A stretch of DNA of 32,961 nucleotides. Origin: a virus. The notes under the pieces are model-generated. The model was not told the origin of the DNA and did no database searches. It was given only the letters and a program-made list of their open reading frames with translations. The stretch is taken from the IMG/VR virus record IMGVR_UViG_3300044539_000180, positions 1 through 32,961 of that record; one strand, given 5' to 3'. Within the stretch, counting starts at the first letter, position 1, and every line of letters begins with the position of its first letter. This document shows positions 1 to 6,864 of the stretch, piece by piece. Both the position numbers and the translations under genes were made by a program.

Positions 1-59
1 GCAAGAGACTTCTCTTTCAAATCTCGCATCAAACGTGAGGCTAAGGCGATCGTTTTCAT
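1..59 (-). CDS. 5' end of an unidentified phage gene, cut by the window edge
   Basis: Only about 19 codons are present, beginning MKTIALASRLMRDLKEKS. The ATG overlaps the TAA stop of the preceding adaptor gene by one base (TAATG), the same junction seen at 5237-5241 on the other strand. This coupling, and an open frame to the window edge, are the evidence for a gene. By position it should be another connector or tail protein, but too little sequence is present to assign a function. Confidence 0.55.
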   Translation of the reverse strand, partial: MKTIALASRLMRDLKEKSL

Positions 60-847
60 TATTTAGGTGCAACCGCCTCCTTCCGGTCGTTCATGTTGTC
101 ACCGGATAAACCGGGGAGGGGATCAGCTAAGCCGATCTGGCGCGCGACATCCAAGTATTCCATCATTAGGGATTTCTGTTGAGCTTCTCCTCCTGCAAAA
201 AGCCAGAAACAAGAGGCGTAATATCTCACGGCCGGGAGAAGCAGGCTTTCAACGTATTTGTGAGGAATCGGCACAACCGTTCTGGCCGTGTAATCTTCCC
301 AGGTGTAACGGGGCGCTTCGTTCACGACTTCGAGAAGGATAACCGTTGCCTCGGTGGGTGCCGGAGTAATATGGATCGAGCATGACGCAGGATCGTTTTC
401 AGAAGTGGCTTCGCGGTCAATGTAATAAGCAACCGGGCGATCCGGGGTTTCTCCATCCAGAAAAAGATCAGAAAATTGCTCTAACTCCGACAAACTCCCG
501 ATCGGAGCCAATGTCTTGAGGTTTGACGCAAGCCTGGCATGGCCTGTGACGTTTTGCACGTTTCCGGGAAGGTTGATTTTTCCCTGGTTGGCTGGGAAGG
601 TCAGCTCCAGCTTCGAACTCGTCCAATAGCTTCTTTCTTTGGCGCGGTTCCAAATCACCTGCATGGCGCGGTTCAAATCATTAAGCGCGCGCTTGCGGTA
701 ATGGATTGCCACGTTACAAGGGCTTTCCATCGCCCACATGAGGAAGACATCCAAAAGAATGTCCTGAACTGTTAGCGCGTAATTCACCCCGGCGAGCCTG
801 GGAGAAAAGCTCACGTTACACGGGAAATTTACGGAAGGAAGTGTCAT
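59..847 (-). CDS. Probable head-tail adaptor (connector) protein
   Basis: A 262-residue product that probably forms part of the ring below the portal. The fold pattern resembles phage adaptor proteins: an N-terminal helical part with LTVQDILLDV (about residues 25-34) and ALNDLNRAMQVIW (about 54-66), a middle beta-rich part with PIGSLSELEQF and RPVAYYIDR (about 115-145), a strand pair around SIHITPAPTEATVILLEV, and a C-terminal helix with the IPHKYVESLLLPAVRYYA block (about 194-211) typical of this group. I chose ATG at 847 because it forms an ATGA overlap with the stop of the upstream gene; an in-frame ATG at 880 would add 11 residues and a longer overlap. It lies downstream of capsid and fibre-like genes and is coupled by TAATG to the next gene. 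Family assignment is from recalled pattern, not a search. Confidence 0.62.
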   Translation of the reverse strand: MTLPSVNFPCNVSFSPRLAGVNYALTVQDILLDVFLMWAMESPCNVAIHYRKRALNDLNRAMQVIWNRAKERSYWTSSKLELTFPANQGKINLPGNVQNVTGHARLASNLKTLAPIGSLSELEQFSDLFLDGETPDRPVAYYIDREATSENDPASCSIHITPAPTEATVILLEVVNEAPRYTWEDYTARTVVPIPHKYVESLLLPAVRYYASCFWLFAGGEAQQKSLMMEYLDVARQIGLADPLPGLSGDNMNDRKEAVAPK

Positions 848-1245
848 TGCATGGAGAAAGACAACGATCCGGCTGGCCATGAGGGAGTGTCCCCGGCTGC
901 GATCGTGACTTGTTGGCTAAGGTTTGCTGAAAAAAGGAGGTTGCCGCCTGAAGAAGCGTCAAAGATCCCAACTGCTCGAACGGCACCCCAGGAGGCGGAG
1001 GGCTGCGGAAATGCGATTTCCTGCCCGTTGGATTTCACTCCATTGACCGCCGCTGGGAAGTTGGTGTTATTGTTTGTCACCTCCACTCGCTCATAATCGT
1101 TTCCGGTTACTTCATCTCCGCTCCCATCGTCTCCGATAGCAGTAGTGAAAAGGCCGACGAACACCGAGGCCGGGCGAGTGTAGTCGCCTCCGCCCAGGAT
1201 GTGATCCAGGATTTCGTTTTCAAGATAATCGGAAAGTGCGCTCAT
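844..1245 (-). CDS. Small tail-fibre-like phage structural protein
   Basis: A 133-residue product matching a widespread phage family usually labelled 'tail fiber protein'. Recognisable elements are MSALSDYLENEILDHILGG at the N-terminus, the VFVGLFTTAIGDDGSG segment (about residues 28-43), the NDYERVEVT strand, AFPQPSASWGAVRAVGIFD (about 78-96) and SGGNLLFSANLSQQVTIAAG near the end. These proteins are predicted to be compact beta structures; their exact place in the virion is not well established. It starts 7 nt after the preceding stop, with leader TACCACC and no Shine-Dalgarno, and its TGA overlaps the adaptor start (ATGA). Length is as expected for the family. Confidence 0.7.
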   Translation of the reverse strand: MSALSDYLENEILDHILGGGDYTRPASVFVGLFTTAIGDDGSGDEVTGNDYERVEVTNNNTNFPAAVNGVKSNGQEIAFPQPSASWGAVRAVGIFDASSGGNLLFSANLSQQVTIAAGDTPSWPAGSLSFSMQ

Positions 1246-1252
1246 GGTGGTA

Positions 1253-1798
1253 TTAAACTAAGGGTTCTGCTGCGGGTGACTCTCCAGCGGAAGCGATAAA
1301 GGCCAACGCTTTTTCGCGGAGCTCTCCCTCGCCTTTGACCATCTTCAACTTGCCTTCAAAAAGGCGGCCGACGATCCGGCCTTCGTGGTAGATGTCGTCA
1401 CCGTCTTGGAAAAAACCGTAATTAAAATCTTTTGTGACTAAATTGGAATCTTCGGAGGTAGATTTGATTTCTTCGGAGGTGGGCTCCGAATCTTCGGAGG
1501 TGCTTTTTTCCACTGTTTTTTTGGCAAGCGCTTTACCGAGTTGTTTACGCTCGTAGGCGTCGGGCTCTCCCGTGTTTGGGGAAGCGTTTGCTTCGATTAT
1601 GGCCAAAGGCCGGAAATTGTAACCGCTTGTGCGATAGTTTGGGTCAAAGATCGTTTCGCAAGCCGCGTTGAACTCGTGAACGTCCATGATCTTGCCCTGG
1701 TAGATGTATTTCCCAAGCTGCTCGTTGTAGGGAAAATCAGACATACGCGGAAATTGTCCCTGGCGAAGTCGATTGCAGATATAAATGATAAATTTCAT
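1253..1798 (-). CDS. Hypothetical protein with a Ser/Thr/Glu heptad-repeat linker
   Basis: A 181-residue product that I do not recognise. An N-terminal part with KYIYQGKIMDVHEFNAA is joined by a charged linker of three imperfect 7-residue repeats (STSEDSE, PTSEEIK, STSEDSN) to a C-terminal part with YHEGRIVGRLFEGKLKMV. Two starts are possible: ATG 1798 or ATG 1744 (MSDFPYNEQLGKY, 163 residues). I chose 1798 because its leader, CAAGAAAACGCCACATT, closely resembles that of the giant gene, while the region before 1744 does not look like any other leader here. It is the first gene after the capsid terminator, so it needs read-through or its own promoter. Position between capsid and fibre-like genes suggests a head or connector accessory role, by inference only. 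Confidence 0.6.
   Translation of the reverse strand: MKFIIYICNRLRQGQFPRMSDFPYNEQLGKYIYQGKIMDVHEFNAACETIFDPNYRTSGYNFRPLAIIEANASPNTGEPDAYERKQLGKALAKKTVEKSTSEDSEPTSEEIKSTSEDSNLVTKDFNYGFFQDGDDIYHEGRIVGRLFEGKLKMVKGEGELREKALAFIASAGESPAAEPLV
1449..1501 (-). repeat. Three 11-bp direct repeats with 21-bp period inside a coding region
   Basis: TCTTCGGAGGT (plus-strand sense) occurs at 1449-1459, 1470-1480 and 1491-1501, exactly 21 bp apart. It encodes the TSED/TSEE repeats of the host gene, so the reading frame is kept. Identity at DNA level over the core suggests recent slippage or duplication. Confidence 0.85.
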
Positions 1799-1814
1799 AA
1801 TGTGGCGTTTTCTT
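1799..1814 (-). promoter_or_regulatory. A/C-rich start leader with AAGAAAAC box
   Basis: Minus-strand box AAGAAAAC (1814-1807) lies 8 nt before ATG 1798. The giant gene has the same box 7 nt before its ATG and the portal has AAGAAAAT 6 nt before its ATG. No Shine-Dalgarno is present. This similarity decided the start chosen for this gene. Confidence 0.4.
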
Positions 1815-1815
1815 G

Positions 1816-1858
1816 AAAAAAAGGGTAGCGGGGAGAGAACCGAAATTCTCTCCCCGCT
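1816..1858 (-). terminator. Intrinsic terminator downstream of the major capsid gene
   Basis: On the minus strand, arm AGCGGGGAGAGAA (1858-1846) pairs perfectly over 13 bp with TTCTCTCCCCGCT (1839-1827) across a 6-nt loop, then 4 nt and a run of seven T (1822-1816). The hairpin starts 13 bp after the capsid stop codon. This is a textbook rho-independent terminator and should set high capsid mRNA apart from the genes that follow. Confidence 0.92.
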
Positions 1859-1871
1859 GGTTGGTGGTTAA

Positions 1872-3338
1872 TTAAGCCACGGTTGGGAACGAAATTCCCG
1901 GATAGCTGATAGCGTGGCGAACACGGACAACCGCAGGGTGACGGCCTTTACGGTCTTCACGGATGGTTTGACCAAATACGCTGGTGATGAAGCGATCCAT
2001 AAGGAATCCGCCTTCATGCACTTGCTGGCTACGATGGCCACGGTGTTTGCCGTAACCGCGAAGCGCTGCACACTTGCCGAGCACAAGGGTATCACCAATC
2101 GGAACTCCTTTGGAGTTACAAGGAATGATGAGGGATCCTTCTGGGTGCGCGTCGGTGTGTTTTCCACTCCATACTCCAGTGTTCCAAACGACATCACCAA
2201 GGGTAGTGACGCGAGCGCCGGAAGCGGCGGAGCCAAGGCGATTAACGATAGTGATTTTCTCACCGTCGTTGCCAGTAGTGTAGGAATACATACCGAATTT
2301 ACCTGCATCGGCACCAGTGGTGTTGCAAATGAGGAAATAACGAGTTTCGGACGCTGGGCTGAATATGCCTGTATCGACAAACTCATAAGGACTACCCGCG
2401 AAATAGCGGAAGAAATCAGAGCTGTCGGCTTCGGCTGCGGTGCCGCCACCTTTAACGTCGATTGCCGTGGTGCCTGCGGTGATTGCAACACCGAGGAAAG
2501 CTTTCGGGTTAAGGAACGAGCCTTGTGGGCCAACTCCGTCGTGGTCAATTGGGTTGTAAGGAACAACCGTGTGGCCATCGATGGAAGGATAGCCACCTTT
2601 GAAGATGGTGTTTCCTTTGCCGCGAATGTCACCAGAAGCAAGAACCGTTTTGTAATCCGGATCAAGTTTAAGAGACAGAAGTGCAGCTTCGGTGGCGATA
2701 ACGGATTGCGACCAGATCGGCTGACCGGATTGCTTGCCTGCGACGTTCGCAGGAAGGCCTCCCAGGGGCTTCATGGCTTGGCCAGCGGTAACAATCTCGT
2801 CCCATACAAGCGCATCAGCACTGGAAAGGGTATTGAGAGTCTTGCCGTTGGCAAACAACACGTTTTCGCTATTCAGTTTGAGCTGGAACATACCGAAAAG
2901 CTGTTCGGACTTGGTGCGGCCGAGCCATTTACCAAGCTCAATGTTGAACTTGGTTTTGATCTCGTTACGCATACCCATAACTTCTTCCATGCGCTCGCTG
3001 TTACGAACAGCGTTACGAATAAAGTCAACGGTAAGCGTGAAGTCACCAACACGAACCGTCTCGAAGTCAGAAGGGCCTTCGAAGAGAGCTTCTCCGAATT
3101 TACCTTTGTTGTAGAATCCACTCATAGGAGTGAATACCATCGATTGGCCGCGTCCTTTGGCGGTGTCGGTTTTTGCCCAGATCGGGGCGCGATCCGTCGA
3201 ACTTTCCATTTGTTGGAAAAAGTCTTCGGTTTGTTCGGCAATCAGGACGCCCTGATGCCAGAGCTTGCGAACGCTCGCGGGAGACATTGCAGCAAGTGAG
3301 GTGCCGGTATTCGGCGATGTGAAGTCAAATGAAGGCAT
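1872..3338 (-). CDS. Major capsid protein, N4 gp56/DUF4043-like
   Basis: A 488-residue product that should form the head shell. The N-terminal third has the pattern of N4-type capsid proteins: a GRGQSMVFTPMSGF strand (about residues 63-75), a LFEG turn (85-88), the long helix with DFTLTVDFIRNAVRNSERM (about 99-117), then IELGKWLGRTKSEQLFGM (133-150). A P-domain-like centre and a long C-terminal beta part follow. It lies directly downstream of an acidic scaffold-like gene and directly upstream of a strong terminator, the usual capsid arrangement. The leader is A/C-rich (TTAAAATAACCACAA, 13 nt before ATG) without Shine-Dalgarno. A same-strand frame inside the gene (1868-2665) and a long antisense frame (1914-3299) look like shadows. 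Confidence 0.85.
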   Translation of the reverse strand: MPSFDFTSPNTGTSLAAMSPASVRKLWHQGVLIAEQTEDFFQQMESSTDRAPIWAKTDTAKGRGQSMVFTPMSGFYNKGKFGEALFEGPSDFETVRVGDFTLTVDFIRNAVRNSERMEEVMGMRNEIKTKFNIELGKWLGRTKSEQLFGMFQLKLNSENVLFANGKTLNTLSSADALVWDEIVTAGQAMKPLGGLPANVAGKQSGQPIWSQSVIATEAALLSLKLDPDYKTVLASGDIRGKGNTIFKGGYPSIDGHTVVPYNPIDHDGVGPQGSFLNPKAFLGVAITAGTTAIDVKGGGTAAEADSSDFFRYFAGSPYEFVDTGIFSPASETRYFLICNTTGADAGKFGMYSYTTGNDGEKITIVNRLGSAASGARVTTLGDVVWNTGVWSGKHTDAHPEGSLIIPCNSKGVPIGDTLVLGKCAALRGYGKHRGHRSQQVHEGGFLMDRFITSVFGQTIREDRKGRHPAVVRVRHAISYPGISFPTVA

Positions 3339-3444
3339 GGTTTTAGGTGGTTTGTGGTTATTTTAAGGCTTAGAAAAAGGAATTACTTCCTTATGAGAGC
3401 CCCTAAATAAGCCGTTTCCACGACCTGCCAGGTGTCACAACCAA
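3339..3444 (-). promoter_or_regulatory. Capsid gene leader with 15-nt motif shared with the gene at 29297
   Basis: A 106-bp gap upstream of the capsid gene. It holds the minus-strand motif TTAAAATAACCACAA (3366-3352), 14/15 identical to TTAAAACAACCACAA at 29327-29313, upstream of another gene start at nearly the same distance (13 versus 15 nt). The TAAAAT could serve as a -10 element, but no convincing -35 stands 16-18 bp upstream. A small inverted repeat (AAGGAA/TTCCTT, 3377-3392) lies just upstream. Whether it acts in transcription or translation is not clear. Confidence 0.4.
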
Positions 3445-4527
3445 TCAGAGCGATGCAGCGAGGTCTTCGTAGGCCTCCAAAGAATCAATCCGACCCAATG
3501 TGTCTTCCAGCTTTGTAGTGGTAGAGCTATTAGGGGTAGTGCGGGCGTTTCCGCTCGCGGGTTGAATCAGACGGCCTTTCGATTGCACGGATTTATTTCT
3601 AGCGGGTTCGGCAGAAGGATTGCGCATAGGTATGCCCAAATCTCTTGCTGCTTGTTTCGCCAGGATAAAAGGTTTTTCGGGAGAATAATAAAGTGGATCG
3701 TCGAGTTGACGCATTTGCTCGTTGAGCTCAATGATGCGTTTTGTCATGGGACTTTCAGCTTTGGCTGCATCCGGGTAAAACCGAACTGCTTTTGCTTCGT
3801 TGTCCTGGAACTGACGCTCAAATGATTCTTGTAGCTGCTGCTCACGGGCTGTTTCACGCTGCATTTCAATCACTTGCATATTGCTGCGCTCGTCGCGCAA
3901 CTGCTCTAAACGGTCGAAAAGGTCTGCTGCTTGTTCAAATTCAAGCGATACAGTGGCTTCCCGGTGCTGTTGTCGGAGCGATGCAATCTCGGCGTCGATG
4001 TCGGCCACACCTCGTTGCTGGGCGGTGTTTCCATCCTGCCACTGCTCGTTTTGCGCTTGGTCATTGATTCCAAGGATTGATTTTGCTTTTGTGAGACATT
4101 CCTCAAGGCTCCAATCAGGGTGGCGCTTGCGGAGGGATAGTGCTTCAATCTCTACCTCGTCTTTCGCACGAATACGAAATCGATCGGATTTGATTGTTGC
4201 GCCGTCGTCCTCTTCTTCGTCTTCAGATCCGTCGCGGGCTTCCGCCTCTGCTCCTTCTTCTGATTCCTCTTCGGGGTCTTGCTCTGTTGATTCTTCTTCT
4301 CCACTTAACTCCTGCTCAGATTCGCTTTCTTCACTTACGTCGGTAGAAGCGGAGTAATCCTGCTCTTCCTGGTCAAGTGCATCAATAAAGTCTGTGTATT
4401 TGTTAAGTTCTGCCGCCTCTTGATCGAGGTCATTTGAAGTATCCAATGGATCTTCAACCGTCTCTTGCTCCTGCTGCGAATCGGCTTCCGCCTGATGGTC
4501 GTTTTGCATATCAAGGAAACTCCGCAT
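3445..4527 (-). CDS. Probable capsid scaffolding protein
   Basis: A 360-residue product with the look of an internal scaffold: a very acidic, disordered N-terminal third (Asp/Glu runs from about residue 35 to 110), a central highly charged helical section (about 160-250) likely to form a coiled coil, and a basic, Ser/Thr-rich C-terminal tail ending in LEDTLGRIDSLEAYEDL. Scaffolds of this type guide shell assembly and then leave or are cleaved; no protease domain is visible here. It lies directly upstream of the capsid gene on the same strand. ATG 4527 is the outermost start; ATG 4509 (MQNDHQAEAD) is preceded at 10 nt by GGAG, the only Shine-Dalgarno-like site noticed among these genes, so the true start may be there. 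Assignment rests on position and composition, not on a sequence signature. Confidence 0.68.
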   Translation of the reverse strand: MRSFLDMQNDHQAEADSQQEQETVEDPLDTSNDLDQEAAELNKYTDFIDALDQEEQDYSASTDVSEESESEQELSGEEESTEQDPEEESEEGAEAEARDGSEDEEEDDGATIKSDRFRIRAKDEVEIEALSLRKRHPDWSLEECLTKAKSILGINDQAQNEQWQDGNTAQQRGVADIDAEIASLRQQHREATVSLEFEQAADLFDRLEQLRDERSNMQVIEMQRETAREQQLQESFERQFQDNEAKAVRFYPDAAKAESPMTKRIIELNEQMRQLDDPLYYSPEKPFILAKQAARDLGIPMRNPSAEPARNKSVQSKGRLIQPASGNARTTPNSSTTTKLEDTLGRIDSLEAYEDLAASL

Positions 4528-4538
4528 TTCTTAATATC

Positions 4539-4567
4539 TTGTCAATCCGAAAGATTTTGGGTAAATG
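4539..4567 (+). promoter_or_regulatory. Weak candidate promoter for the plus-strand cassette
   Basis: TTGTCA (4539-4544, 5/6 to a sigma70 -35) and TAAATG (4562-4567, a poor -10) are 17 bp apart in the 37-bp gap between divergent genes. Transcription would begin near 4574, the second ATG, giving a leaderless message. The host's promoter rules are unknown, so this is tentative. Confidence 0.25.
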
Positions 4568-4573
4568 TTTTTT

Positions 4574-5239
4574 ATGAGCGAGCCGCAATCAGTATTTCCA
4601 ATGGGAGGCGGCCTGGCTGGGCCAATGGGCGGGTCAGGAGGCGGTTTGCCGGAGGATATGATGTTCGCCCGTATGGCTCATCTTGAAATGTTTATTGGAA
4701 GCTTTGCCCCGCACCTAATCGATGCCAAGATCGATGGGATTACAAAAAGATTGCTAATTATGGCAATCAGACAAGCTGGGTCGGGAGAGTATTATGAAAA
4801 ACATCCTTGGAAAGTAACTTACAACGCTCCAGACCCAGAAATAGAAGACCCCCCAAATGAATGGAGCTTCATAGGTGATACGGTTTATTTTTGTGGGCAA
4901 GGTGATGATATTTTGGTCGCGGATGGAACCGTAACGGGAGAGACTGGATACGTCTTGCTGAAAATAACCAGAAGCGCCAGCGCAAGAGAAGGAACAGCCG
5001 CAGAAGTAATTTGGTCTGAAGACGTTTTAGAATCCGGTCAGAACTATCAATACAGAGTTTTAGCCAAAGTTATTGAAGGAACTCCAGCCACTGAAGAGAC
5101 ACCGGGAGAGCCGCCAACAATAATCCAATATCAGTTTGAGGAAATTCGATTGTTTGAAGAATTGGTTGTAATCAACGGTGATTTTGCTTTGCAGGTATAT
5201 GAAATTAGCCACAGAAACAATTACGACCTACCACCATAA
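4574..5239 (+). CDS. Hypothetical protein, first gene of the plus-strand cassette
   Basis: A 221-residue product that I do not recognise. It begins with a Gly/Met/Pro-rich segment (GGGLAGPMGGSGGGLPEDM), followed by a short helical part with GITKRLLIMAIRQ and then a beta-rich C-terminal half. ATG 4565 would add three residues (MFF); ATG 4574 is preferred because MSEPQ is a more usual start. It overlaps the next gene by one base (TAATG), so the two are probably co-translated. The gene is AT-richer than its neighbours (about 38-43% G+C on sampled 60-base lines) and lies opposite to all surrounding virion genes, which suggests separate acquisition. A structural or host-interaction role is a guess from context. 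Confidence 0.72.
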   Translation: MSEPQSVFPMGGGLAGPMGGSGGGLPEDMMFARMAHLEMFIGSFAPHLIDAKIDGITKRLLIMAIRQAGSGEYYEKHPWKVTYNAPDPEIEDPPNEWSFIGDTVYFCGQGDDILVADGTVTGETGYVLLKITRSASAREGTAAEVIWSEDVLESGQNYQYRVLAKVIEGTPATEETPGEPPTIIQYQFEEIRLFEELVVINGDFALQVYEISHRNNYDLPP

Positions 5240-6132
5240 TGGCTAACGGAGTATTTACTCGAAACAAAAGATTTGAATGGGTTGATGGTCAAGTTACTAA
5301 CGGAACCCCCGACGAAGGATTTGTGGCTTGTGGCGATGGGACAGCATTTCCAATGGAGGTAACGCTAGATCAAATAGCTGAAATTTTCTACAGGGTCAAA
5401 GATGCTTGGTTCACAGGAGGCAGCGCATCATGGGAGATTGATGTCTTTGGAACGCCATCGGCTTCAATCTCAGCACCTACAAGTGCTCCAACAAACAGGA
5501 CGCTAGAGATTGATGGAGTGACGTATCAAAAAAGAGGTTACACAATCCTTGACGCATACCCATACAACGGCGCGACATACGATGCAGGTATCGGCAACTA
5601 TTACAGCGATATTGCAGACAACGAGAACGGGATGTGGAAGGATGCGTGGAATGACCCAGATCACGTCGATGCGTTTTCCTATGAACAAGATGACCCAAAC
5701 AGCATCCAAGGAGGAGATCCTGAATGGTGGGGCGACACGGGACTTGGAGTCTATGCAAAAGTCTACCGAGGAAAGCGTGTGGCAGTCGTCAAAGCAGATC
5801 CGGCAGATGGTCTATATGCTCCAACTAATCAGTTCTTTCTAGAGATCGAGATGTATTGGTTCGATTATGGCATCGTTCCGTTTGGAGGCAGCACCAACAT
5901 TTATAACTCTCAGGGCGGAGCCGGTGATTTTAGCTCTCGGGCAGTCTTGATTTCAAACTACATCTTGAGACTCGCAACGGGAGATGCAACTTGTCCGGTC
6001 TACTTCGATGCGCTTGGATCGATTAATGAGACAGGCACCGATTTCATCCATGAACCGCAGGTCTGGTGGCCATATGCCAAGGACAATCCAGCCGTGCCTG
6101 TTTGGGATACTGACAACGGCGCAAAGCTCTAG
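5239..6132 (+). CDS. Hypothetical Trp/Tyr/Asp-rich protein, possible virion appendage
   Basis: A 297-residue product with no family I recognise. It is rich in aromatic and acidic residues (for example NGMWKDAWNDPDHVDAF and DPEWWGDTGLGVYAKVY), has no signal peptide, membrane helix or coiled coil, and looks like an extracellular or capsid-exposed beta protein. A Ser/Pro/Thr linker (about residues 77-90) divides it into a small N-terminal and a larger C-terminal part. The start is fixed by TAATG coupling to the previous gene. An 80-bp gap with inverted repeats follows. A receptor-binding or decoration role would fit a mobile cassette within a structural module, but this is inference. Confidence 0.72.
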   Translation: MANGVFTRNKRFEWVDGQVTNGTPDEGFVACGDGTAFPMEVTLDQIAEIFYRVKDAWFTGGSASWEIDVFGTPSASISAPTSAPTNRTLEIDGVTYQKRGYTILDAYPYNGATYDAGIGNYYSDIADNENGMWKDAWNDPDHVDAFSYEQDDPNSIQGGDPEWWGDTGLGVYAKVYRGKRVAVVKADPADGLYAPTNQFFLEIEMYWFDYGIVPFGGSTNIYNSQGGAGDFSSRAVLISNYILRLATGDATCPVYFDALGSINETGTDFIHEPQVWWPYAKDNPAVPVWDTDNGAKL

Positions 6133-6158
6133 TTTGACTAACCGTTTATGATTTTTCT

Positions 6159-6196
6159 CGCCAAATTACGACTTACTCAGTAATTTGCGGTCGTAA
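6159..6196 (+). promoter_or_regulatory. Two mutually exclusive hairpins in the leader of the 106-residue gene
   Basis: In the 80-bp gap, CGCCAAATTAC (6159-6169) can pair with GTAATTTGCG (6180-6189), with one bulged C. Alternatively TTACGAC (6166-6172) can pair perfectly with GTCGTAA (6190-6196). The arms overlap, so only one can form. Neither is followed by a T run, so a simple terminator is unlikely. The gene start at 6213 has an A-rich leader without Shine-Dalgarno. Confidence 0.35.
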
Positions 6197-6212
6197 CAAC
6201 CAATAAAAAATT

Positions 6213-6533
6213 ATGGCATTTGACCCAATCCCTACCGCACTATTCCCAGGCTGGACTGAAGATGGAACCGATATTACGCTTCCTATCGCGGATCTTCCTG
6301 AATTGACGGCCGCTGAAGCTGACGCAGCAACCGGAGACTCCCGGAAAATCATTTACGCTTTCTTGGAGCAATTTTACGCTTGGTATAACGGCCTTGCAAT
6401 TGCCGATCGCCCCTCTCGGATCACAATTAGTCGCGGAACCAACGTGGAAACTTCGCCGGGACTATTTACCCGCAGTTACACGTTTCAAGTTGTTACTGAA
6501 TCTGGCGCTCCGCTTGATGTGGCTGACGAGTAA
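6213..6533 (+). CDS. Small hypothetical protein, third gene of the plus-strand cassette
   Basis: A 106-residue product with an N-terminal FPGWTEDGTDITLPIADL segment, a helix following ELTAAEADAATGDSRKIIY (about residues 31-49) and a C-terminal beta segment with RITISRGTNVETSPG and RSYTFQVVTES. The pattern looks like a small conserved phage structural protein, but I cannot attach a defined family. Upstream is an A/C-rich leader (AACAACCAATAAAAAATT) with no Shine-Dalgarno. Its stop lies 7 bp from the stop of a convergent minus-strand gene, with no terminator hairpin visible between them, so opposing transcripts must overlap here. Confidence 0.7.
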   Translation: MAFDPIPTALFPGWTEDGTDITLPIADLPELTAAEADAATGDSRKIIYAFLEQFYAWYNGLAIADRPSRITISRGTNVETSPGLFTRSYTFQVVTESGAPLDVADE

Positions 6534-6540
6534 AATCGGC

Positions 6541-6864
6541 TTACAACCCGTATTCTGTTCCGTCGCCAGGAAATCTTCCTGATGCGGCTAATACGTTGCA
6601 TTGCGCGTTACGATGATCAACTGGCCATCTGAGAACTTCCAAAATGCCTAAACGGTGATTTCTTTTGGCTTCGCGCTCTTTTTCAATCAATGCGTCATTG
6701 TGAAGTATTTCGTCGGCCAGTAAATCAGCTCGTTCTTGAAAGTATTGCATAAACTCCTGAAATTCAGGTGAGCGCATGAGCTGATCAATACTGCTTACCG
6801 CTTCTGCGGCTCTTTTTAATACCTCGTCGGATTGTTTTTGTTGTGCGGGTCGTATTGTGTTCAT
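6541..6864 (-). CDS. Small helical protein translationally coupled to the portal
   Basis: A 107-residue, mostly helical and highly charged product (SSIDQLMRSPEFQEFMQYF, then DALIEKEREAKRNHRLGIL). Its ATG overlaps the portal's TGA stop (ATGA), so it is probably translated by reinitiation in a fixed ratio to the portal. I do not recognise the family. The Cys/Gly-rich last 20 residues differ in character from the helical part. Position between portal and scaffold fits a head assembly or connector accessory role. Its 3' end faces the plus-strand cassette. Confidence 0.68.
   Translation of the reverse strand: MNTIRPAQQKQSDEVLKRAAEAVSSIDQLMRSPEFQEFMQYFQERADLLADEILHNDALIEKEREAKRNHRLGILEVLRWPVDHRNAQCNVLAASGRFPGDGTEYGL

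Noticed and set aside
1868-2665. A 265-codon shifted frame on the same strand within the capsid gene
   Set aside because: Very Ser/Leu/Thr/Ala-rich, no domain pattern, and its bases code for conserved capsid sequence in the other frame.
1914-3299. A 461-codon plus-strand frame opposite the capsid gene
   Set aside because: It is the mirror of a strongly supported capsid frame, has an odd Phe/Asn/Arg-rich composition, no leader like the other genes, and ends within the capsid gene. Long antisense frames arise easily from biased codon use.
3377-3392. AAGGAA-TTAC-TTCCTT inverted repeat before the capsid gene
   Set aside because: Only 6 bp with low GC, too weak for a terminator; possible operator but nothing else supports it.
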